A DNA stretch of 38,302 nt from Rubrivivax sp. (GTDB lineage: Bacteria; Pseudomonadota; Gammaproteobacteria; Burkholderiales; Burkholderiaceae_C): positions 1 through 38,302 of the forward strand of contig JAURZM010000071.1 of NCBI GenBank assembly GCA_030653385.1, read 5' to 3'. The notes beneath the pieces were generated by a model. That model saw only the letters and a list, made by a program, of their open reading frames with translations. It made no database searches and was not told the origin of the DNA. Shown here one piece after another: positions 6,446 to 15,032 of this stretch. The translations under genes were made by a program, and so were the position numbers. How positions within the stretch are numbered: position 1 is the first letter of the stretch; each line of letters opens with the position of its first letter.

Positions 6446-9354
6446 CAGCCGTCCCTCCCGTCGGCCGGTGCCAGGCCCTGTCGTCGCCTTGCGCGCAGCG
6501 ACTGGTGGGCGATGGCGGTCAGCAGCAGCAGTGTCGAGCCCACGACCACCGCAAACACGCCCAGGTCGAAGATCGCTGCGGTGGGCAGGTGCACCTCGCC
6601 GACCAGCGGCCAGGTGACGTGGGCGGTGTGCGTGGTCAGGAACGGATGGCCCAGCGCGAGCGAGCCCAGCCCGGTCGCCAGCGCGATCAGCAGCCCGACG
6701 GCGATCCAGCGCGTGGGCAGCAGGTGCAGGCGTGACTCGACCCAGCGGGTGCCGCTGACCATGTACTGCGCGATGAAGGCGATGGCCACCACCAGGCCGG
6801 CGACGAAGCCACCGCCGGGCTCGTTGTGGCCGCGCATGAAGAGGTGAAAGGCGAACAGCCCGGCCACCGGCAGCAGCAGGCGCACCAGCACGGCCGGCAC
6901 CTCCAGGTAGGGCGGCAGGTGGTCATCGCCATCGCCGTCGCGGTCGATCAGGTCGGCGCCGGTGGCATCGGCCGGCGCGCGCTGCTGCTCGGTCGGCTCG
7001 ATCGCCTCCTCGGCAGGGCGGAAGCGCCGCAGCAGCGCGTAGACCGTCAGCCCGACAATGCCCAGCACGGTGATCTCGCCCAGCGTGTCGAAGGCGCGGA
7101 AGTCCACCAGCATCACGTTCACCACGTTGGTGCCCCCGCCTTCGGGCAACGCCTTCTCGATGAAGAAGGGCGAGATCGACAGCGGTGCCTGCCGCGTCAG
7201 CAGGGCATAGGACAGCGCCGACAGGCCTATGCCGATCGCCCCCGCCAGCACGAGATCGCGGCGCCGCCGCCACCAGGCGCGCGAGGCCGTGCGTGGGTCG
7301 TCATGCTCCACGCGCTTGGGCATCCAGCGCAGGCCCAGCAGAAACAGCACGAGGGTGACCACCTCGACGGCGAGCTGCGTCAGTGCCAGGTCGGGCGCCG
7401 AGAACCAGGCGAAGGTGATGCACAGCGCCAGACCGACGACGCTGAGCATCGCCAGCGCGGCCAGGCGGTGGAACTTTGCCTGGTTGGCCGCGCCGATGGC
7501 GCAGGCGCCGGCGATCACCCACATCAGCACGAACTCCGGCGTGGCTGGCACCCTTGCCCGGTCGCCCCAGGTCAGCGGTACGATCAAGGCCGACGCCAGG
7601 CCCGCCAGGCCGGCGATCGCCAGCATCGCGAACAGCTGCGGCTGCAGGCGCCGCGTGCCCAGCCAGCGCACCAGCCGCCGCGCGGCGTCGGAGGCGCGGG
7701 CCAGGGCGTTCTCGAACAGGCGCTTGCCGTCCAGGCCCATCATTCCCGGTGCGCCGCGTCCGCGACGTTGCTTGAAGGCCCTGGCGAAGCGCAGATAGAC
7801 GAGCAGGCCGCCAACGGTGGCCAGCAGGCTCATCACCAGCGGCGTGTTGAAGCCATGCCAGACCGCCAGGCTGTAGTCGGGCAAGGCACCGCCGACCACC
7901 GGCTGCGCGGCCAGCGCCAGCACCGGGCCGATCGACCAGGCCGGCAGCGTGCCCACGACGATGCAGGCCAGCACCAGCAGTTCCACCGGCACGCGCATCC
8001 AGTGCGCCGGCTCGTGCGGGGTGCGCGGGCAGTCGGTGGGCGGCGGGCCGAAGAAGACATCGTGGCCGAAGCGCAGCGAGTACACCACCGCGAACACACC
8101 GGCCAGCGTGGCGGCGGCTGGCAGGCCGTACTCGATGGCCGGGTGGGCGGTGACGAAGACGGTCTCGGCGAAAAACATCTCCTTGGACAGGAAGCCGTTG
8201 AGCAGCGGCACGCCGGCCATGGCTGCGCAGGCCACGATGGCCAGCGTGCCGGTGATGGGCATGAAACGGAACAGGCCGTCCAGGCGGCGCATGTCGCGCG
8301 TGCCGCTCTCGTGATCGATGATGCCCACCGACATGAACAGCGACGCCTTGAAGGTCGCGTGGTTCATCATGTGGAACACCGCCGCCACGGCGGCCAGCGG
8401 GCTGTTCAGGCCCAGCAGCAGCGTGATCAAGCCCAGGTGGCTGATGGTGGAATAGGCCAGCAGCCCCTTCAGGTCGTTCTGGAACATCGCCACGTAGCTG
8501 CCCAGCAGCAGCGTCGCCAGGCCCGCGCCACCGACGATCCAGAACCATTCCGGGGTGCCCGACAGCACCGGCCACAGCCGGGCCAGCAGGAACACGCCGG
8601 CCTTCACCATCGTGGCCGAGTGCAGGTAGGCCGACACCGGTGTCGGCGCCGCCATAGCGTGCGGCAGCCAGAAGTGGAAGGGGAACTGCGCGCTCTTGGT
8701 CAGCGCGCCCAGCAGCACCAGGCCCAGCACCAGCGGGTACAGCGCATGCGCGCGCACCACGTCGCCCGCGGCCAGCACCGCGTCGAGCTCGTAGCTACCC
8801 ACGATGTGGCCGAGGATCAGCACGCCCGCCAGCAGCGCTAGGCCGCCGGTGGCCGTGACGGTGAAGGCCATGCGGGCTCCGCGGCGCGCGTCCTTGCGGT
8901 GGGTCCAGTAGCCGATCAGCAGGAACGAGAAGACGCTGGTGAGCTCCCAGAACACCACCAGCTGCACCAGGTTGCCCGAGACGACCACACCCAGCATCGC
9001 GCCCATGAAACCCAGCAGCAATGAATAGAAGCGCGCGGCCGGGTCGTCGGCCGACAGGTAGTAGCGCGCGTATACGATGACCAGCAGGCCCATGCCGCTG
9101 ACCAGCATCGCGAACATCCAGGCGAAGCCGTCCAGGCGGACAACCAGGTCGATGCCCAGGCTGGGCAGCCAGACCAGGCGCTCCGTCACCACGGTGCCGG
9201 CGCTGATGTCCGGGTACAGCAGGGCCAGCTGGACGGTGATCACCAGCGCAATGGCCCCGGCCCAAAGGGACTCGAGGTTGCGGGCGTTCGTCGGCAACAG
9301 CGCGGCGACCGCGCTGCCGATGAAGGGCAGCGAGAGCAGGAAAAGTAACGACAT
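6445..9354 (-). CDS. mrpAB: Mrp/Pha-type antiporter fused subunits A and B
   Basis: A 969-residue inner-membrane protein. The N-terminal 500 or so residues are NuoL-like, with VVFWELTSVFSFLLIGYW, FPFHFWLPHAMAAPTPVSAYLHSATMV written here as a discontinuous match, and HMMNHATFKASLFMSVG. It continues into the MrpA-specific C-terminal region (ALTQLAVEVVTLVLFLLGLRW). It ends in an MrpB domain (MRGHNEPGGGFVAGLVVAIAF). The A-B fusion is typical of proteobacterial Pha/Mrp systems. Start chosen: ATG at 9354 (MSLLFLLSLPFIGSA), 11 codons inside the longest frame. It leads the AB-C-D-E-F-G set and lies 61 bases after a USP gene on the same strand. The complex exchanges Na+ or K+ for H+; the ion cannot be read from sequence. 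Confidence 0.95.
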   Translation of the reverse strand: MSLLFLLSLPFIGSAVAALLPTNARNLESLWAGAIALVITVQLALLYPDISAGTVVTERLVWLPSLGIDLVVRLDGFAWMFAMLVSGMGLLVIVYARYYLSADDPAARFYSLLLGFMGAMLGVVVSGNLVQLVVFWELTSVFSFLLIGYWTHRKDARRGARMAFTVTATGGLALLAGVLILGHIVGSYELDAVLAAGDVVRAHALYPLVLGLVLLGALTKSAQFPFHFWLPHAMAAPTPVSAYLHSATMVKAGVFLLARLWPVLSGTPEWFWIVGGAGLATLLLGSYVAMFQNDLKGLLAYSTISHLGLITLLLGLNSPLAAVAAVFHMMNHATFKASLFMSVGIIDHESGTRDMRRLDGLFRFMPITGTLAIVACAAMAGVPLLNGFLSKEMFFAETVFVTAHPAIEYGLPAAATLAGVFAVVYSLRFGHDVFFGPPPTDCPRTPHEPAHWMRVPVELLVLACIVVGTLPAWSIGPVLALAAQPVVGGALPDYSLAVWHGFNTPLVMSLLATVGGLLVYLRFARAFKQRRGRGAPGMMGLDGKRLFENALARASDAARRLVRWLGTRRLQPQLFAMLAIAGLAGLASALIVPLTWGDRARVPATPEFVLMWVIAGACAIGAANQAKFHRLAALAMLSVVGLALCITFAWFSAPDLALTQLAVEVVTLVLFLLGLRWMPKRVEHDDPRTASRAWWRRRRDLVLAGAIGIGLSALSYALLTRQAPLSISPFFIEKALPEGGGTNVVNVMLVDFRAFDTLGEITVLGIVGLTVYALLRRFRPAEEAIEPTEQQRAPADATGADLIDRDGDGDDHLPPYLEVPAVLVRLLLPVAGLFAFHLFMRGHNEPGGGFVAGLVVAIAFIAQYMVSGTRWVESRLHLLPTRWIAVGLLIALATGLGSLALGHPFLTTHTAHVTWPLVGEVHLPTAAIFDLGVFAVVVGSTLLLLTAIAHQSLRARRRQGLAPADGRDG

Positions 9355-9415
9355 TGCCGCAGAGTCTACTGACAGGCCCCGCGACAACCTGTTTGGGGCT
9401 GACGATTCAGACGGA

Positions 9416-10300
9416 TCACCGGCTGGCGATTAGCACGTCGGCTGCACCCTCGGAGATGACCATGCGCGTCGTGCTGCCCAGAAGGAACTCGTCGACGGCA
9501 TGGCGGCCTTGCCGGCCAATCACCACGAGGTCGCAGTCCTGCTCCTGCTCGTCCTGCACGATCAGCATCCAGGGGTCCGCACCGCTGGGGGTGCTCAGCC
9601 GCACGCGATCCGCGTTCAGTCCCACGTCGGCGGCAAGGTCGTGCAGGCGTTGCTGCGCCTCTCGCCTCGCAGCGTCTCGGTACCGGCTCACGGTTTCCTC
9701 GGCCACGCCTGCGATGCGCATCTTCCCCTCGAAAGGCAGTTCGACTGCATGCATCAGTACCAGCGTGGCCTCGGGCGCGACCTGCAGGGCCAGTTCGATG
9801 GCGCTTCGGCTCCAGGCCGAGAAGTCCACCGGCACCAGGATGCGACGATAGGGCTCGTGCGGCAGCTGGCGCACCATCAACACGGGCCTGGACGACCGCT
9901 TGGCGATGCGTTCGGCGGTCGATCCGACCACCCCACGGAAGAACCCGGCGCCGCGTGTTCCCGTCACGACCAGCCCTGCGTCGACATCGTCGGCGTGCCG
10001 GATGACCTGCTCCACGGGATGCCCGATGCTGAGCTGCGCTCGGACGACGATGCCCTGCGAGCGGCTCAGTTCGGCCGCCAGATCCTGCAGTCGCTGGCGC
10101 GCGTCGGCTTCGATCGCATGGGCGGCCTGGCTGCCATCGGCCAGCCAGCGGCGCAGATCGTCAAGTGCCGAGCCGCCGACCGTGTGCAACAGCGTGAGCG
10201 ATGCAGCGCTGGATTTGGCCATCAAGGCCGCCCGCTGCGCTGCATGCCGCGACGGCGCGGAGAAATCGGTCGCTGTGACGATCGTCGGTTGCATGTTCAT
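9416..10300 (-). CDS. Tandem-domain universal stress protein
   Basis: A 294-residue protein with two UspA domains. The start ATG at 10300 follows a strong AGGAGG (10309-10314) at a normal distance; the longer frame lacks one. Domain 1 begins MNMQPTIVTATDFS and carries GTRG-eight residues-GS, one residue shorter in the loop than the usual nine, so ATP binding there may be altered. Domain 2 begins RRILVPVDFSAWS and keeps GRQG-nine residues-GS. It is paralogous to the gene at 2456. It lies between the beta-CASP nuclease gene (100 bases upstream) and mrpAB (61 bases downstream), all on the minus strand, so it may be co-transcribed with the antiporter. Confidence 0.93.
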   Translation of the reverse strand: MNMQPTIVTATDFSAPSRHAAQRAALMAKSSAASLTLLHTVGGSALDDLRRWLADGSQAAHAIEADARQRLQDLAAELSRSQGIVVRAQLSIGHPVEQVIRHADDVDAGLVVTGTRGAGFFRGVVGSTAERIAKRSSRPVLMVRQLPHEPYRRILVPVDFSAWSRSAIELALQVAPEATLVLMHAVELPFEGKMRIAGVAEETVSRYRDAARREAQQRLHDLAADVGLNADRVRLSTPSGADPWMLIVQDEQEQDCDLVVIGRQGRHAVDEFLLGSTTRMVISEGAADVLIASR

Positions 10301-10308
10301 CGGGCCTG

Positions 10309-10314
10309 CCTCCT
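10309..10314 (-). promoter_or_regulatory. Ribosome-binding site fixing the USP start
   Basis: AGGAGG on the minus strand, 8 bases before the ATG at 10300. It decides between this start and an in-frame upstream one at 10336. Confidence 0.8.
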
Positions 10315-10400
10315 GGGGCTGATCGGGTCGAAACACCGGACCGCTGGCACCGTGCGCGCCGCGTGGGTTTGCAGTCTGGTGTGGCTAGACGACTGAATTT

Positions 10401-11798
10401 TCACAGGTCGATTCTCGTGCCAGGTCCTGGCGCCTCGACGTTCCACCCGAGTTCGTCGGCCAATCGATCAGCGAAGCCACATGCCGTTGCTGCCTCGCCA
10501 TGCACGACGAAGCTGCGCTGCGGTGCCTTCTCGAAGCCTTTCAGCCATTTCAGCAGCGCCGCCTGGTCGGCATGGGCGGACAGGCCCCCGATCGTGTGGA
10601 TGCTGGCGCGCACGCGGATGTCCTCGCCGAACAGGCGCACTTGCTTCTCTCCGTCCACCAGGCGCCGCCCCAGCGTGCCTGCGGCCTGGAAGCCGATGAT
10701 CACGATCGCGCACTCCGGGCGGCCGAGGTGGTGCCTCAGGTGGTGCTTGATGCGGCCGGCATCGCACATGCCGCTGGCCGAGATGATGATGGCGCCCGCC
10801 TTGATGCGGTTCAGCGCCATCGACTCTTCGACACTGCGCGTGAAGCGAAGGTCCAGCCACTCCGGGTGCGACCGGCGCAGCGACAGCAGCGCCCGGCTTT
10901 CGTCGTCCAGGAACTCGGTGTGTTGCCAGGTGATCTCGGTCACCTTGTTGGCCATCGGTGAATCGACGAACACCTGCAGGTGGGGCAACTTGCCCTGGCG
11001 GCACAGATCCAACAGCAAGTGCAGCAACTCCTGCGTGCGGCCGAGCGCGAAGGCCGGGATGATGATGTTGCCCTGGCGCCGCCGCAGCGTGTCCTCGATG
11101 ACGAACACCAACTCGTCGATCGTCTCGTTCAGTGGCCGGTGCAGGCGGTTGCCGTAGGTGGATTCGACCACCAGCACGTCGGCAGAGTCGATCGGCGTGG
11201 GGTCGCGCACGATGGGCCGCCCTGGTTGGCCGAGGTCGCCCGAGAACACCAGCTTGCGGGTGTGGCCCTTTGCGGTCACCCAGACCTCGACGATGGCCGA
11301 CCCGAGGATGTGGCCGGCGTCGCGGAAGCGGCAGCGCACCGATGCATGCGGCTGCACGTCTTCGTCGTAGGGCGTGCCCTGCAGCTGTTCGAGGCACGCC
11401 TCGGCCTGCGCCACGGTGTAGAGCAGGGCGGGTGCGTCGGCCCGCGACTGCCGGGAGCGTTTGCGCTGCGCTCGCGCCCATTCGCCTTCCTGGATGAAGG
11501 CGCTGTCCAGCAGCATCACCGACAGCAGGTCCACGGTGGCGCGCGTGGTGATGATCGGCCCACGAAACCCCAAGGCGCACAGCCGCGGCAGCAGGCCGCT
11601 GTGGTCGATGTGCGCATGCGTGAGCAGCACGAAGTCGATCTGCCGAGGATCGAAAGACCAGGCCTGCAGGTTGCGCTCGCGCGCCTCGCGCCCGCCCTGG
11701 AACATGCCGCAGTCGACCAGGAAGCGGACGTAGTCCGTTTCGACCAGAAAGCACGAGCCGGTCACCTCCTGCGCTGCGCCGATGAAAGTCAGTCTCAT
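10401..11798 (-). CDS. MBL-fold beta-CASP ribonuclease (CPSF73/YSH1-like)
   Basis: A 465-residue metallo-beta-lactamase-fold RNA hydrolase. Motif 2 is HAHIDH (His61, His63, Asp65, His66), preceded by VDCGMFQGG. Later motifs include FRDAGHILGSA, FSGDLG, IIPAFALGRTQELL, ISASGMCDAGRIKHHL, IIGFQAAGTLGRRL and a C-terminal HTIGGLSAHADQ. This is the full beta-CASP arrangement seen in YSH1/CPSF73-like RNA-processing exo- or endonucleases, at normal length for the stand-alone bacterial form. It probably binds two Zn2+ and cleaves RNA in the cytoplasm; the target is unknown. The start ATG overlaps the stop of the Na/Pi cotransporter by 4 bp (11795-11798). Confidence 0.93.
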   Translation of the reverse strand: MRLTFIGAAQEVTGSCFLVETDYVRFLVDCGMFQGGREARERNLQAWSFDPRQIDFVLLTHAHIDHSGLLPRLCALGFRGPIITTRATVDLLSVMLLDSAFIQEGEWARAQRKRSRQSRADAPALLYTVAQAEACLEQLQGTPYDEDVQPHASVRCRFRDAGHILGSAIVEVWVTAKGHTRKLVFSGDLGQPGRPIVRDPTPIDSADVLVVESTYGNRLHRPLNETIDELVFVIEDTLRRRQGNIIIPAFALGRTQELLHLLLDLCRQGKLPHLQVFVDSPMANKVTEITWQHTEFLDDESRALLSLRRSHPEWLDLRFTRSVEESMALNRIKAGAIIISASGMCDAGRIKHHLRHHLGRPECAIVIIGFQAAGTLGRRLVDGEKQVRLFGEDIRVRASIHTIGGLSAHADQAALLKWLKGFEKAPQRSFVVHGEAATACGFADRLADELGWNVEAPGPGTRIDL

Positions 11799-13390
11799 GG
11801 GGTTGCTCCTTCGGCGAGCCGTCGCCGTGACTTGTGAAGTTGCTGCGCGGCCCGGCGCAGCGCACTGCAGCGGCGCAGGGCCTGCTCCATGTCGGTCAGC
11901 GCCAGACGCGCGTCAGCGCCGGCGGCCAGCAGGTCGGCCTTGAGGTCTTCGTAGCGCGCCTCCATCGTGCCGAGGTGGGTGTCCAGTGCGGCCACGTTCG
12001 GCAGCTCGGTCGGATCGCACTGCTGTAGCAGCAGCGAGCGGGTCGCGTCGACAAACGCCACAGCCGCCGCGGCCAGGCGTGCATCGGCCCATGTCAGCGG
12101 TGGCAGCGCGGCGGCCGCCATCGCCTGCTCTGCACCCGCTTCGTGGTAACGCTGAATGCGCAGCAACTCGGCCAGCCGAGCGCTCGCGACCTGCGACATC
12201 GATGCGCTGCGCAGGCGCTCGACGAAGCGCTCGATGGCGGCATCCAGGCTCAGCAGGACCGTGTGGTCGGGCTTCAGCGCGGCCGTATCGGCACCCGCCA
12301 GTGCGCTTCGGATCATGCGCAGTGCCACCTGCCCGGCGCGAGCCACCTCGCGGGTCAGGGCGTCGAGCGCCAGCGTGGGCACGGCCAGCACGGTGTCGTC
12401 TAGGAACCGCGGCTGCGCCTCGTCTTCCTCGCGGGCGCGGAAGCGCTGCTGCAGCCAGCGCGTGAGCCGATGCGCCAACGGCCACATCAGGAGCACACCG
12501 ATCAGGTTGAAGGTGGTGTGGAACAGGGCCAGCTGGGTCGCAGGGTCCGGCGGCAAGCCGAGCGCCTCGCGCGCCAGACCCAGTGCGCCGATGAGCCAGG
12601 GCAGGAGCAGCAGCGCGACCACCCCCGTGAGCAGGTTGAACACCACGTGGGCCGATGCGGCTCGGCGCGCGTTGGGCGTCGCACCGATGGCCGCCAGCAG
12701 CGCCGTCACCGTGGTGCCGATGTTGGCGCCGATGACCACCGCCGCTGCGCCCTGCGCCTCAATCAGCCCACCCTGCGCGGCGGTGAGGGTGATGGCCATC
12801 GCCGCGCAGGATGACTGCATCAGCCCCGTCATCAGGGTCCCGATGCCGAGTTGCGCCAGCAGCACCCATGGCCCTTCGCCCTGCGGTAGCCTGATCTGGC
12901 CCGCCAGCCCGGCAAAGGCCTGCTGCAGCAGGGCAATGCCCATGAACAACAGGCCGAACCCGGCCAATGCGGTACCGATGGCGCCGCTGCGCCGGCCCTC
13001 GCCGGTCAGCCTCAGCAGCGCGCCCAGGCCAGCCAGCGGCATCGCCAGCAGCTCGACCTTGAACTTCAGCCCGACCAGCGCGACGATCCAGCCCGTCATC
13101 GTCGTGCCGACGTTGGCCCCGAACAGCACCCACAGCGCCGGACCGAGTGCCAGCAGGCCGGCGTTGACGAATCCGATGGTCGCCACGGTGACGGCGCTGG
13201 ACGACTGCACCAGTGCCGTGACCAGCAGCCCGGAACCGAGCGCGTGGCCGCGGGTTCGCGTGGCGCCCACCAGGATGCGGTGCAATGCCGGCCCGGCGGC
13301 CAGTTTCAGGCCATCGGTCATCAGGCCCATGCCAAGCAGGAACAGGCCCAGCCCGCCGGCCATCGTGCCGAGCATCTGCAGGTCGATCAC
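11795..13390 (-). CDS. Na/Pi cotransporter family protein with PhoU-like tail
   Basis: About 531 residues. The membrane half has an inverted repeat marked by two QSS motifs, VQSSSAVTVATIGF and MQSSCAAMAITLTA, each followed by a GANxGTT motif (FGANVGTTMTGW and IGANIGTTVTAL). This is the SLC34/NptA signature for Na+-coupled phosphate uptake. After about residue 330 comes a soluble, helical PhoU-like region. Start: GTG at 13390 overlaps the upstream DASS stop codon by 4 bp (GTGA); an ATG five codons in (13375) is the alternative. The 3' end overlaps the beta-CASP gene by 4 bp. Some family members may export phosphate or act in signalling, so direction is inferred. Confidence 0.9.
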   Translation of the reverse strand: MIDLQMLGTMAGGLGLFLLGMGLMTDGLKLAAGPALHRILVGATRTRGHALGSGLLVTALVQSSSAVTVATIGFVNAGLLALGPALWVLFGANVGTTMTGWIVALVGLKFKVELLAMPLAGLGALLRLTGEGRRSGAIGTALAGFGLLFMGIALLQQAFAGLAGQIRLPQGEGPWVLLAQLGIGTLMTGLMQSSCAAMAITLTAAQGGLIEAQGAAAVVIGANIGTTVTALLAAIGATPNARRAASAHVVFNLLTGVVALLLLPWLIGALGLAREALGLPPDPATQLALFHTTFNLIGVLLMWPLAHRLTRWLQQRFRAREEDEAQPRFLDDTVLAVPTLALDALTREVARAGQVALRMIRSALAGADTAALKPDHTVLLSLDAAIERFVERLRSASMSQVASARLAELLRIQRYHEAGAEQAMAAAALPPLTWADARLAAAAVAFVDATRSLLLQQCDPTELPNVAALDTHLGTMEARYEDLKADLLAAGADARLALTDMEQALRRCSALRRAAQQLHKSRRRLAEGATP

Positions 13391-14733
13391 GCGAAGACCC
13401 AGCTTGCCAAGGCCGTGATCACCACGATGCACACCCCGTTCAGCAACAGCCCGCAACGCATCATCGTCGCCTGTGTCACCTGCTCGGTGGCGTAGACGAT
13501 GGCGTTTGGCGGCGTCGCCACCGGCAGCATGAACGCGCAGGAGGCCGACACCGCGATGGCGGCGGCGAACAGCGGGGGCGGCAGGCCCAGTGACGCGGCC
13601 ACGCCCAGGAAGATCGGCACCAGCAGCGCGGCCGATGCCGTGTTGCTGACCAGCTCGGTCAGGAAGACGACGAAGGCCACAACGCCGAGCAGCAAGAGCA
13701 AGGTCGGCGCGTCCTGCAAAGCAGCGGTCAGCGCACCGGCCATGAACCGGCTGGCGCCGCTGGCTGCCATCACCTCGCTCAACGCCAGTCCGCCGCCGAA
13801 GAGCAGCAGCACACCCCACTGAGTGCGCTTTTCGATGTCCGTCCAGCCGATGGCACCGCTGGCCACCAGAGCGACGATCGCCGCCAGGGCAATGGCGCTG
13901 TCGACGTCGGCCGTGATGCCGAGTGCTCTGCCGAGCGGCGCCGCACCGATCCAGCCCGCGGCCGTGAGGCCGAACACGGCCAGTGTGATGCGCTGCTCGC
14001 GGGTCCAACGCAACGACCGTGCGTCCCCTTCTGGAGTCGCTGCCTGCTCGCCCAGCCTAGGGCGCAGCGTCAGGAATAGCACGCCGGCCATCAGCGGCAG
14101 CAACAACAGCATCAAGGGCACGCCGATGCGCATCCATTCCGCAAATCCGATGCCGGCCTGCGCCGCCGCAATGGCGTTGGGCGGGCTACCCACCAGTGTG
14201 CCAATGCCGCCGATGCTGGCGCTGTAGGCCACGCCCAGCAGCACGAAGGCTCGCTCGGCGGGCCCGTCGTCTTCACGCAGCAAGCCCAGCGCCAGCGGCA
14301 GCATCATCGCGGCCGTTGCCGTGTTGCTGATCCACATCGACAGCAGCGCCGTCAGGGCGAACAGCAGCGCCACGGCGGCGTCGCGTCGGCCAGCGGCCAG
14401 GCGCAACACCGCCACGGCCAAGGCGCGGTCCAGGCCCTGCCGCTGCAGGGCCGCGGCCAGAGCGAACCCGCCGAGGAACAGGAAGATGATCGGGTGTGCA
14501 AACGACGCCAGCGCCGTGTGTAGGTCCATCAGCCCGGTCAGCACCGCAAGCAGGGGCACCAGCAGCGCGGTAACGCTCAGGTGCAGGGCCTGCGTCATCC
14601 ACAGACCGCCGATGAGCACGAAGAGCGCCAGCCCAGTGCGCAGGTTCTCGGGCGGCGGTGCAATGCCGTAGGCCAGCGCTGCCAGAGCCAGGCAGCCGAG
14701 CGCGCGCGGCAGCGAACCCGTTGGCCAAGTCAT
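13387..14733 (-). CDS. DASS/SLC13-family Na+-coupled anion symporter
   Basis: A 448-residue polytopic protein. It carries the paired Ser-Asn-Thr motifs of the divalent anion:Na+ symporter family: ISNTATAAMMLP in the first half and VSNTASAALLVP in the second. Typical GSPPNAIA and ATPPNAIVYAT segments follow each one. Likely substrates are C4-dicarboxylates, citrate or sulfate with Na+; the substrate cannot be assigned. Start ATG at 14733 overlaps the preceding USP-fragment stop by 4 bp, and its own stop overlaps the Na/Pi gene start by 4 bp, so it sits inside a translationally coupled run. Confidence 0.92.
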   Translation of the reverse strand: MTWPTGSLPRALGCLALAALAYGIAPPPENLRTGLALFVLIGGLWMTQALHLSVTALLVPLLAVLTGLMDLHTALASFAHPIIFLFLGGFALAAALQRQGLDRALAVAVLRLAAGRRDAAVALLFALTALLSMWISNTATAAMMLPLALGLLREDDGPAERAFVLLGVAYSASIGGIGTLVGSPPNAIAAAQAGIGFAEWMRIGVPLMLLLLPLMAGVLFLTLRPRLGEQAATPEGDARSLRWTREQRITLAVFGLTAAGWIGAAPLGRALGITADVDSAIALAAIVALVASGAIGWTDIEKRTQWGVLLLFGGGLALSEVMAASGASRFMAGALTAALQDAPTLLLLLGVVAFVVFLTELVSNTASAALLVPIFLGVAASLGLPPPLFAAAIAVSASCAFMLPVATPPNAIVYATEQVTQATMMRCGLLLNGVCIVVITALASWVFA

Positions 14734-14990
14734 GCCTCGTGCACCGTGGAGATCGGCCTGTCGGTGCTGCCCTCGGTGCGCATGCGCTGTGAGGTCTTGG
14801 CGCGCGCCTTTTGCTGGTAGACCTCGACAATGGCGGCACAGACCCCGGCGAAGAACGGCATTTCCTTCAACGGCACCTGGAACATGGTGAGCAGCGTCAG
14901 GTGCGCATGCGGCGCGGTGCGCCGTACCAGCGACTGCAGTGACCACGGCGAGAAGTCGGTCGCGGCCAGGATGGGGTTCAGCGGGCTCAT
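14730..14990 (-). pseudogene. Internally deleted tandem USP (about 86 codons)
   Basis: An open frame of 86 residues. The first 14 (MSPLNPILAATDFS) look like the start of domain 1 of a tandem USP. The next 50 or so (WSLQSLVRRTAPHAH, LLTMFQVPLKE, FAGVCAAIVEVYQQKARAKTSQRM) align with domain 2 of the tandem USP at 2456. The join is exactly at the DFS(x)WS motif that occurs in both domains. The rest of domain 2, including the G-x2-G-x9-G-S ATP loop, is lost and replaced by an unrelated tail. A strong GAGGAG precedes the ATG (14996-15001), and the stop overlaps the DASS start by 4 bp. It may still be translated as a coupling leader, but it is unlikely to be a working USP. Confidence 0.75.
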
Positions 14991-15032
14991 GTCGGCTCCT
15001 CGCGTTGGTCGAGACGAATCGAGACGACCAGC

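Noticed and set aside
6826..8841. Open frame of about 670 codons on the plus strand opposite mrpAB
   Set aside because: Gln/His/Arg-rich antisense shadow of a clear membrane protein gene; no domain or ribosome site.
9373..9401. GCCCC...GGGGC inverted repeat between the USP and mrpAB as a terminator
   Set aside because: Short stem with a bulge, no T tract; not enough to split the run into two transcripts.
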